Source: Zeugodacus cucurbitae (taxonomy: Eukaryota > Arthropoda > Insecta > Diptera > Tephritidae). Taken from it: a stretch of DNA of 64,000 nt. The translations under genes and the position numbers were made by a program. Of this stretch, positions 24,765 through 35,800 are shown in pieces. Under the pieces are notes generated by a model that saw only the letters and a program-made list of their open reading frames with translations, was not told the origin of the DNA and did no database searches. Numbering within the stretch: position 1 is the first letter of the stretch; each line of letters opens with the position of its first letter. Location of the stretch: NCBI RefSeq assembly GCF_028554725.1, contig NC_071668.1, positions 18,641,501 to 18,705,500 on the forward strand. Direction: 5' to 3'.

Positions 24765-24860
24765 TAAAAACATAATGCATTCGCATGTCGAAGCTTGTTC
24801 TGGTGAGACTGTTTCGGCGATTAGATCCTATGAAGTAAATACTAATTAACAAAGAATATA
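24765..24860 (+). promoter_or_regulatory. Candidate promoter/5' exon of gene B
   Basis: Contains ATTCGCATGTCGAAGCTTG and GATTAGATCCTATGAAGTAA, the same ordered words as the candidate gene A 5' exon near 9 kb. The start-codon exon of gene B follows about 250 bases later, after an acceptor at about 25096. Transcription start is not determinable by eye. Confidence 0.45.
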
Positions 24861-25129
24861 CGCTAGTGATTTTTGTTAAAAGATAAGCATTGAATTACTG
24901 AGAATTGTTTTGATTACAAGTGCAACTTGGAGATAAGCATACCGATACTTGCAAAAATAGCAAATTTTCTATTCAAATAAAATTGTTTTAAAATTTTATT
25001 ACTACCAGCACGAAAGTAGTTACACATTGTTTATAATTAAATTTTTTAATTAATTAAACATTTTATTTAATTATTTTACATCTTAAACATTTACAGAAAA
25101 CAAAAAGTTTGGAAATAACACCAGCAACA

Positions 25130-26674
25130 ATGCATCAAACAATACGTGTACTATTACTCTGTCTGATTAACTTGGGATTTTTGGAACTGACGCCAGCACA
25201 ATTATCATATGTATAACATCTTTACACAAAAATTACTTTAGAATTTCCTTTTTTCAATTTCAGCTCAGAAAACGTGGCGTCAATAATATGGTCTTTCAAT
25301 CAATTAGAAAATAAATTGGAACGTCACGAGCATCGCGAAAGAGCGCTTGGGGAAGTAATTAAAAAATCATTGCAAACTCTACAGAGAGGACAAACGAACC
25401 TACAACAATTATATGGTTCACAGACAAGTTTAGATGAGCGTATTAACCGAATTGAAATTCAGTTAAAAACGGTAACAAAGCATATTAGCAATAACTGTAT
25501 TATTTGACTAACAAAATTTTCATTTATGTAATAAACTACTGCTTACATAACTGCATAGCAAGGAGATAGATCTATGAGCCGAATTGAAAATTTCTTTACG
25601 GAACAAAAAGAAAACAATCAACAGTTACTCGAAAAGATAACCAAAATGTCTCAGAATGTAGAAAAATTGTTATATAACTCAAATTACGTGGTGAAACCAA
25701 GCAATGTGGCACAAAACAGCAATCCGTATACTGCATCTGCGAACTTCCTTGAATACGGGAATCATAAGACGCTGAAAGTCGACGATATAGCGTCTACTCA
25801 AGATAAGCCACAAGAGGGTCTCACGTATGCAGACAAAGAATTTATACGAGGATTGGCAAGCGAAACACAAAATCGTGTTGAAAGTGTGTATACCCATATG
25901 CAAAATATTGTACAAAGAAGTAAGCTGAAAAAGAGAGGAGATTGATTAACTTAATTGAAGTAAATCCAGTTTTAACTTATTACATAAATTTTTATTTTAG
26001 CACAAGCTGAAACCGCAGTAAGCGATAAAGCAGTCGACCCGAGTCTCTATACCGATATTGACACAATTTTGAGGAGATTCAATGCACAAGAAGATTTAAT
26101 GCAGAGAATGTATAACCAAATGAACAGCAGTTGCTTTAAGGTAAATGATAGAGTTGAAAATTTAAGTAGTTGCAGTAGCATTTCACCACCACTCACACAA
26201 GTCATGGATAGCGAGGCAAGCATTAACAATGTAATTGATAAACAGCATGAGCAGTTACTTGATTTTATGAAGACACGTTTCGACACAGTCGATAAGGACA
26301 TCACAAATGTGCAATTGGAAATAGCGAAAAATTTGAATGCCACAATTCAAAATGAAGCCAGTTATTTGTGGCGACAAATTTCCATAACGAATGGCGAGAT
26401 AAATACCAGCAAAGATTTACTACGGCTAATGCGAGATCGGAATGATATCTATGTCAACAGTGTTTTACAAAGCATGGCTGCTATGAGCAATAAAGTGGAG
26501 GATATCAAAGAACGTGTCATGGACATGAATGACAATCAAACTTTTTTGTTGAACAAATTGCCTTTGATGCCGCAAGAATTTTCGAACGTGCAACAAGCTT
26601 TCATCGGTTGGCTAGAGCAACTAAGTGAAACGCTCAAAATGCTGCAGGAAAAGAAGAAAGTACCGACATCGTAA
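25130..26674 (+). CDS. Gene B: shorter paralog of gene A, secreted coiled-coil protein, aberrant first donor
   Basis: Homologous exon pieces are 25130-25206, 25264-25471, 25559-25919 and 26001-26674. They match the gene A exon order and intron phases and would give 439 residues. The first piece encodes a signal peptide ending in TPAQLS and is exactly 77 nt long, as in gene A. Conserved core blocks are QLENKLERHEHRERALGE, GLTYADKEFIRGLASET, LLDFMKTRFDTVD, LWRQISITNGEIN and MSNKVEDIK. The proline-rich spacers of gene A are missing, and the third exon is 361 instead of 583 nt. At the conserved exon 1 border the intron begins ATATGT rather than GT. The nearest GT, four bases later, would break the frame. 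The remaining exons are open over about 1.24 kb, so coding function is likely but not certain. Confidence 0.75.
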
Positions 26675-27650
26675 TATTTGAAAAACAAAAAATATTTCGA
26701 AAAAACTCAAATAGTATATAACAGTCTACATGAATAGAATAATAGCTTTTCATTATCGGTTGTAATCGTTATTGGCAGTGAGACACAGCAAAATATTTAG
26801 CATTACGGCATATTGAGCTATTTACATTAGCTCTCAAACTGTTATCTGCGCTACTTAACAGATCATCGTAGATGTGCTACTGAAGCAGTTTTAATTAAAC
26901 ATTTAATCAAAATTTTTATTGGAGAACAATGGGATAATGAGAACAAATGAATAGCGAAAACAAATTAGAATTTAACTATAAATCTAGTAACCATATAGCT
27001 TATTTTGCAAAAATATTTTTTTTTTTCGCAGAAAATTTTTCAAAGTAGAACACAGTTTTTGACCAACAAAATTTCACTTTTGTCATAATAATTAAAAACC
27101 TTCTGTTTACAAAGTGTAATTTTATGGATTGTTGTTGATCGTTAAAACAATTTTATTTACAATTAATTATTTACAATGACTACAATCGTCTCCTTGCGGA
27201 TTTAGTCATTTCGTCGTTATACTTAAATAAACTCTAATAAATCAAAGACAGCTTTAAATATTACATACATATGTATTTTAAATACGTCATTTACATGCCA
27301 TCCATTTCGCTTCCATAAGAATACATACATAATTCACTTATTATTTCGAAGGCGGTTTATTTGCACCTTGACAAAAATATGATTCAATTTGTTTCTAAAC
27401 ATTTAACTTAGCTCATAACCTCAAGAATAAACTGTACGTATTAAAATGTTTTTTTTTTTTTTTTTATATAAATACTAAATATTCCTCGTACAATGTGAAA
27501 ACGTGTGCATCATCAAGTTAATTTAGAATAAGCGTTATAAACTGTGAGTGAAATATTGCACACATTTTTTTTCTCTATATACTCGTATATTAGAATTGAT
27601 TTACCCAGTTAAAGAAAGCCCTTGCTTAATTATTTCCCTATTTTAAATAA
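26675..27650. other. Intergenic, 3' flanks of gene B and NUS1
   Basis: AT-rich sequence between convergent genes. A TTTATT at 27356, which is AATAAA on the minus strand, is a possible NUS1 poly(A) signal. No coding feature supported. Confidence 0.35.
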
Positions 27651-28802
27651 CTATTTCCCCCAACGCTGTTCACATTTTGAATATCCATATAGCAATTTCG
27701 CGAAACTTTCTGCGTTCACATAGCGGCCCGTCTCGAAGGTGTGGAATTCCGTGAATCTTGTCTGCCAAGGGAGCATGCCAAAAGTGCACATGTCCCTATT
27801 AAATATTATGCTAAATTCTGGATCTACAATTTTCCATTTTATGTGCTTGGCTAATTCATCACTAATGTGTTGTTCTAGTTGTTTGCGATCGGTTAGTAGA
27901 TTTTGCACTTTGGTGGTTTTACGTTGCTCGAATAATTCACGACAGATCTTTGCTATCGCTGCACGGTTGTCTATATCACTGATTTGATAAATCTGTAATA
28001 AATAGAAAAAAATGGATTAATATCTTATCAAAGAAAAAACTAAAAACTACAATGGCAATGTATGCGTCACAACAATACACGCATTAACAAATCGAATGTC
28101 TACAAAAACGTTTCGTGTATAAAATAGCGATAAGATCCGCTTAATTTCAAATTCATAACACAGTGTTGGCGTTTTACTGATAAGACACATATAACACTAT
28201 AACACGTTAGTAAACTTTTACTTCGCTTTAACCTTAGCGCATATATAACAGGAACTTACTTTCAAATGTGCCGGCGTTTTATTTTGATATATGTCACCAT
28301 TACATGCGCTGCCATTTTCTTGGTGCACACCATTCTCCTTATAACCGTTCTTATCTAGAGTTTTTGTTTCCGGTGCAGGAGTATCCAATCCCCATTCAAA
28401 TTGGTTATGCTGCAATTTGCTCCAGGACGCTTTACTTGACTTACACAAGTTTTCTATTGAAATTTGCCCATCCAATTTGCTACGAAGATCGTACAAACTG
28501 ACGCAATCAATACCAATTATTTGCGCATACGATAAAATGCGTGCAACCACTGATTCATTGACACTTGCAAGTGGATCGGGGCCAATGATTATGTTTAGAT
28601 GTCGGGGCAATTTTGTTAATTCAGCTTTGCAGCGTTGTAGAAAAGCGCGATCGCGGCGCGTTAACGTCGTACTATTGTACGATAGGTCATATGACCAAAG
28701 TAATAGCGCTTGCAACCGCAACAGTACAAAATGCAAAGTTTCATATATGCTGGCTAGTATATGCAGTACAAGCCACATCAGCTGGTACAGATAATTAATC
28801 AT
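27651..28802 (-). CDS. Tango14: NUS1 / Tango14, cis-prenyltransferase regulatory subunit (NgBR), complete
   Basis: Two minus-strand exons, 28260-28802 and 27651-27992, joined by a GT-AG intron, give 294 residues (human NUS1 has 293). The protein pairs with the catalytic subunit DHDDS at the ER to make the long-chain polyprenyl diphosphate precursor of dolichol for glycosylation. The N-terminus has hydrophobic segments (WLVLHILASIYETLHFVLLRLQ, about residues 10-31). The central part has the catalytically dead cis-prenyltransferase fold, with RHLNIIIGPDP and IGIDCVSLYDLRSKL. The C-terminus FGMLPWQTRFTEFHTF...YSKCEQRWGK ends in the RxG motif known to be required for NUS1 function. The 28802 ATG opens directly into the membrane segment and agrees with family length. 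Divergent neighbour is Lrch. Confidence 0.95.
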
Positions 28803-29860
28803 GCCGCCACAATTTCTTTGATAATTCCTCGTATCAACAGGCGGCAGTAATTTGGAATAGACAATTTCTAATTTTCGCTCCTACAGTGGGTGAGAGTATT
28901 GGGAAGCGCAAGAACATAACCTGCAAACAATAATTGATAAATAAAGTATGACTATTGAATGAGTATATTACCATTTACCGGGCTGTCCTTAAATAATATA
29001 TAGGCTCGTCATTGCTTTAGCTTTCATACAGTTTATTTACACAGAGAATCGCACATAATTCTTGTCGTTTTTTAAATTTTGAATAATACAACTTTAGAGA
29101 AACAGCGTCCAACATTCAATGAGAGATCAAAATAAAATCTCACATCAGTTGCTTTTGACAGCCGCAACACGTCAGTGTAAATAAATGTTGCCACAGTGAT
29201 GGTAAATTTATAACAATTTCTCATAAAGTAGCAGTTACTACTAAATGTATAATTTACTACTTAAATATATAAAATAATATTTATTATTAAAGCAGCATTT
29301 ATAAAATAAATAAAAATAAATAATAAATTAAAATGAATATAAAAAGAAAAGTTCCAATTTGACAAACAAGCATTTCACAATTCTAAATTAATTTTATTTA
29401 TTTCCACTCCATTTCAGTATTCGTAGATACAGTTGGCAACGCATAGTAAACAAATGGCAGAGAATATAAAATATATATATATATATATTTTACATTCTCT
29501 GTCTCTAGTTTGCTGTTTATTATTTTCGTTCATTTGCCGTCTGCTTCATTCGTTGCTAGAATTTCGATTCAAATTGTTTGTGTTCGCGGAAAAATCATCG
29601 GATTTTTCACAGCAGGAAAATCTTGTGGAGCAGTGTGTGATTGTGTGTAAAAGAAAGGTGTGAGAAAATTCTAATATAATGCATTGTATGCTTAGTTTAA
29701 CTGGCAATTGGTTAATGTGAAATATAGTGAAGAAATAATGCCATAAGTGTATGTAAAAAAAATTGGAATAGTGTTCTACAAATAAGAAGTATACATAAAT
29801 AAGAAAAAAGTAAAACAAAAAGCATTAATACGTTCCCTACACCACGCCTACTAAACCAGG
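28803..29860. promoter_or_regulatory. Divergent NUS1-Lrch intergenic region
   Basis: About 1.06 kb between two opposing start codons; both promoters and 5' UTRs must lie here, or an Lrch upstream exon. Contains an (AT)n run at 29467-29488. The stretch from about 29500 looks like Lrch 5' UTR. No specific core element could be assigned with confidence. Confidence 0.5.
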
Positions 29861-32800
29861 ATGGCTGCAACAGCGGCTGTCTATAATCGCCTACATAGCA
29901 CCAGCGGCAGCATAGGTGGACTAAGTGCCAGCATGGGAAGTATGGCACATTCGCAACTAGCGCGTTCACTGGAACGCATCCTGGAGGAGGCACACCTAAG
30001 CGGCGAGCTGATACTAACAAATCGAAAACTGAAAGACTTTCCGAAAACAGGCACAAAATATAATCTCACCGACACGGTGATGGCAGGTGAGCTTAAAATA
30101 TGTTCAATACAAATGCGTTATAAATTCTGAAAAGGAGTAGACTTTAGAGGTGTGGTTAGGAATGTGCTGACTGTGAATGCATATATAAATATTAAATTAT
30201 ATAAACATAAATAATGTGCTCGTCAGCCTTAAAGTTTGTCGCCTATTAGCGTTGCGGTAAATGCCTGTAGCTTGCAAAGTATACCTGATAGCATGCAGCA
30301 GACACTTTGGGTGCGGCTGATTCAGTCAGGCGATGCAATTCCACAGAAATGCTTTTGTTGAGCAGCTTTTACGTTTATACAATGCGTTTACAATCCTTTA
30401 TAGTACTGTATAGTAGCATACAACAGTATGCATTTCATTTTAAGTTGAAACGATTTACATATTTTCAAAATGAAATTTTCTATCACTTTGAAAAATCAAT
30501 AAAAATTCATGGAGTATAACTGCATACATATATTTTAATGTCAGCTGGTTCGCCTTCCGTACTTGACTCGTGCACGAATATATATCTACTGATTGCAATG
30601 CGTTCCACGTTCGTTGGCTGCCAACCACCAGCTGTCCGTGGCGAACCATGTTCTTCGCCCTCAAGGACAATCGATTTTATTGCATTTTCTCTTTCTTGCT
30701 TGAAAATGAAATTAAAAACTATACATACACAATATACTCGCATAACTTGCACACCTACCTCCCTTTGGCAATGCACTATTGCGTGCAGGACAGGCAAGGA
30801 AGTTGTTGAAAGCATTGGACGTTGAACGTGGCCCTTTTTGTAGCTTACACTATTAGTGCTTTTTGTTGTTGTTATTGTACATTGCACTTGATGTTTTAAA
30901 TGAGCTCGAAGTGCTGCAGCATAGCTAACGGCACTGATTGGGTTGTTGGTTGGTTGGTGGTGATGTTGGGACGTGCGCATTACTGGGGTCACGCCATTTT
31001 TTTATTTGTTTGTTTGCCAACATGCCGGCTATAAAGCAAATTGTAATGTAATGTAAATTATACAGTGCTTTGTACGGATTTTGTGTGGAAGGCTGTTGTG
31101 GGCAGTGTTTTTATGTTTTTATGTTCTCAATTTATTAAATTTTTTCTGCGGTGTTATTTTGCAGTCCTAAATTTGTGAGCTTTTTACACAATATCTCGCT
31201 CCAAATAATTATTCTATATAGCTTTTGCTATAACGAAATCTGCCTCACATTAACACCATTTTCGCCGGCCATAATTCTATGCTTATTTCGAAAGATTTGT
31301 CAGTTGCAGACATATTTGGAGTGGTTACGAGCGCAAACAATTACTTAAAAATTCAAAAAGTATTTATTACAACAGCAAATAAAATTAATAATATTACTGG
31401 TGGTCTGGCGGTCGTATGACTTTTTTGGCTTTGTTTTTGGAATATACCCTTCCTTTTAAGTTAGGTAAATAGATACACATTTATGTATGTTCGCATATTA
31501 ATATGATTGTACAACCCATTTATATCTCTCAAATTCTTTGGTTTCCACCTTTATAAAGTGGTGGTTGCTTTTCAACACAGACATTTGTATGTTAACTGTC
31601 TTTCATTGATATCCATTCGTTTGGCTTTCTTAACCCCTAAAGTCTGATATATTTTGGATACTTGCAATTTTTTTGTTTGTACTTGCTCCCCTTGGGTATT
31701 ATTTCAACACTTTTTGGCAATATAGCAGTATTTTGAAAGCTTTGCTTTTGTGTTTTTTTTTTTACTTATTTTTCGTAATTTCATGCGAGAAGACAACTCT
31801 TGTGGTAAGGTAATGTGGCAGATAATTTTGAGGGTTGGCAATTTAAGATGTTTTGAAAGGAAAAAGATGTCTGCAATTGAAACTGTTTTATGTTGTTGTT
31901 GTTAAATAAAATATTTTACGTGATCGAAGTGAACTTTTATGAAATATTAGGCAGGCAAATATCTCCCTTCCACTGCTCTTTCTTGATTTATAAAAAGTGT
32001 CCGGATTTAGTTCAAATATGGTTCCATCAAGATGGGAACTTCATAATACCCCCTCGTAGAAGCCCCTTCCTTATTTGCGAAAAACGTGGACAGCCACTTT
32101 TCATACTTTTCACAAGCCTCTTTTGAGTTCAACTTTACACCACCAAGGGACAGAAACAGGTGGTAGACACTTGGCGCTTTGTCCAGGCTATATGGTGAAT
32201 GTGATAGCTTCTGACGAAGATATTAACGAAGTGTGTGGTCTGGCGTTGTCCTGGTGGAACACTACACCGTTCCTGTTGAACAATTCTGGACGCTTCTGGT
32301 CGATCGCCTGCTTCAAGCGGTCCAGTTGTTCGCAGTAGATAGTGAATTAAGCGAGTGGCCATATGGGAGCATCTCATAGTGGATGATATCCTTCCAATCC
32401 CACCAAACACACAGCAAAACCTTCCTGGCCGTCAATCACGGCTTGTCCACTGTTTGGGCCGATTCACTGACCTTCGACCACGACCGTTTTCGCGAATTTC
32501 GGCGTTAGTGAACTCCATGTTTACACGTCTATAACTGTTGAACGCAATATCCAAACTAATCATGCATAGCGTCGTTTTGTAGGTTATGTCAAGACATTTC
32601 AAAGATATATAGTATTGCCAGATAAGTGCTCTGTAGCGCTTTATACATAGCCGCGAAATTCAAAAGACGAAAAGACGGAAGGTAAATATTTGCTAATCTA
32701 ATATTATTTAAAATTGGTTTTCGAAATTAAAAAAAAAAATATATATATATTTAGAATTCGAGCCTTTCCTTACTGAGGGCTTGTAAAAAATATGTATATA

Positions 32801-35800
32801 ATTTCCGCAGACGCTTTATTGCTGATCGTTTATTTCCGTTCGCAATTATTTAAAAATAAAGTTTATGCCAATACTACAGCTTTCATATGTATGTATGTAT
32901 GCTTAGAGGCACATACATATCCATATTTATATATTAATTTTCGCTCTACTATTCAAAACGCTCATATCCCAAAGAAATAAAATCAAGTAAATATAATTTT
33001 TTTATATGCGGCTTCCCCTCAGTTTCAACAAGTCAACTTAACGTGCGTCCGTTTGACGGGAAAATGTTTGTGTTTTGCATGCAAATCAGTGGGATCGTCA
33101 CAACACTCGTGTAGACAAAGAATCAAGATAGCTAGCATATCAGTATTTATAACTTTTCCCTCGCTACCGCTTCCACAGCCGCACACACCTACTCATATAT
33201 GTAATTTGGTTTGTTGCTTGTTACCGACGACATAAAAGGTTCTTCCACAATTCAATTCAACAGACGCGCATGGCATAAATACTCAGCACAGCTAGTGGCC
33301 ATAAACGTAATTGCGTATAAGACTTTGAGACCACACTTACAAGCAAACGTCCTTACCACGTTCAATGCAAGTCTTTATTGTTTGCTCATAATGCGGAGTG
33401 TCAATATGTAATGTGTGTGGACACATCAATAAATCCGTGCGTTGTCGCCTATTGTACGTAGATTTCCAATTCTAAAGTTGTTTATCGTCGACACACACAG
33501 ACACATCGATTTCCAAAGAATATGCATATGTATGCATATAAAAATAAATATTTATGTATAGCGCATAATTCGTCATCACTTTGACGTGCACTTCCTGAGG
33601 CCGCTGGCACAATCTCATAGTTACAACTATCAAAGCTCCCAATCGCACCCAGCGTCATTGTCAACAGCACTAACATTTATATATACTCGTGTGTCGTCAT
33701 AATCGTCATCATCATCATCGTCGTTGTTGTCGTCTTGGTACTCTTTGTTTGGCCTTTGCCTCATTGGCTTGCAATTGTTTGTTGTCCACACTGTAGTACA
33801 ACTGTTTTCTTTGTCTGCTTGTAGCGCTGGAGGCTCCCCTCGCGTCTGCTTCTCTTGAGTTTAGTTTGATAATATTATTTGTTAGGTTTATTTGCGCTAT
33901 TTTTCAGTTAGCTATCAGTTTGTCGTTATGTCAGTTGCTAACCTATGAACAGTTGGGAGAAAAAATATAGCACTACTTTCATGAATAATACTTCGAAGAT
34001 TGGAAATATTAAAAAAATAATAATATACGTTTTAGAATCTAAAATTGATTATTTGAATGAATTTGGTGAATTTCTTTGAAAACCATAAAAGTGTAACCGT
34101 TTTAAAAGGAAGCACTTAAGTAAAGACTTTCCAAGTCGATTTTTTGTACCCCTTTGACATTTCTGAAAGTTGATCTGCTATGGTTTCGAAGTATTTTGTT
34201 TCTGTTTACGCTTGAAGATATCTTCTTGATTGAGGTTCATCTATATTAAAAATTTCAATTTTTTTTCTTCTAATGATGTGTCTCGGTCTAGCTCCCATTC
34301 ACCTATTATTAGGGTTTTCAAACACCCGGAGGACTTTATACCTCTCGTGGACGGATTTTTGTCCGTCACTTTTCTACCGCGATTTTTGTCCGTCCATGAA
34401 AGGGTCATTTGTTCTAGAAATTTAACTTGGTGGATGAAAAAATGTCCGTTCAAAGGAGATATCCATCTAATAGAGGTGTCGGTTAAGAGAGGTTTATTTA
34501 TATACATATTTTTGTGGGATTGTTTTTCGTTTTAAATGCTGTTTTAAGAGTTCAGGTCTACTTAAGGGAGTCTTCCCATGTGACAGCCTGTTTTTTTAGT
34601 GATTTTTAAGAATTTTTTTCCTACGACCAGTAAATAAATAGAAACTTATGTTTGTTATCATTTATTAATATAAATTTCGACAGTATAAACCTAAATTTTA
34701 AGCTGAAAATATTGTGTAGAACAAGAGTTACGGCGTTTTGAACATCCCCGCTTCGAAAAAGGGCTCGCACTTCCTCCACGATTCCGACTGATAGGCTTAT
34801 CGGAAACGAAAAAATTAGCGGCGTTTTAATCTGTAAACTGAAATGCATGGAACGCACTACGATCTGGTGAATATACCAAAAATTGGTCTTTTGGTTGACA
34901 TTAAAAAAAATCGCAATTTTGAGTTTTTTTAGTATTTTGCTATAAAAAATTGAAGCTTTTGGAATTTTGTATTAATAATAAAGCTTTCCATGCCTTTGTA
35001 TGTATTGAGTGTACCCAACAAATTTCAAATCATTCGGTCAAGCCGTTTGAAGATACGATGGAAGAATGTTTGAAAATCACAGTCTTGAGAAAATCGCGTT
35101 CAAAGTTTCCAGCTGCCAAATGAGCGCTTCGAACAGCTCCTTCTTTTAACTGCTGTATCTTTAAAACGACTTCGAATAGAAGTGTTAAGAAATCAATTCA
35201 TGATATAAAAAATTTTGTTTTGACCCCATCACATCGGATGGCCTCCTTAACTTGAATGAACCCAGATTAATATTCAACTGAAATATATGTAATATATATT
35301 CTTTTATCGGATTTAATAAAGAAATTTTCCATTAGAATTGTAATGGAAAATCTGAATAACGGTTTCAGGTGAGGTTTCTGCGGGAGTGGTTCTATATCTT
35401 CCGCCATATTGGAACTCGATGTAGTTTCATACTGTTGCTATTATTCTACTCACAACTGTATTTGTATTTTTTTTTCTATACATGTGAATTTAATTATATA
35501 TGTAGTACATAGTACACATATGACGAGCGGTGCTCTAGCTCCAACTCTATTTCTAGAGTCGACTACCTTCTATTGTTCGAACTTTTCACAGCGCAGACAC
35601 ACGTTTCGTTTGTTTTTTGGCCCTGCCACCTTGCCGCCTTGTTGCCTATTTGGCCGGCTGCTTGCTTGCTCAATTGGCTGTGTTTACGCGCGGCGGCAGC
35701 ACACATACATAGACCCGAGCAACTGCACTATAAAATCGTAAAACATATTTCATTTCTTTTTTATAAGCCTTTTTGGTCTTATTTGCTGTTACTTTTCTTA

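Noticed and set aside
25207..25263. Gene B intron 1 as a classical U12 AT-AC intron
   Set aside because: The 5' end is ATATGT rather than the ATATCC consensus and the 3' end is AG, so it does not fit the standard AT-AC class.
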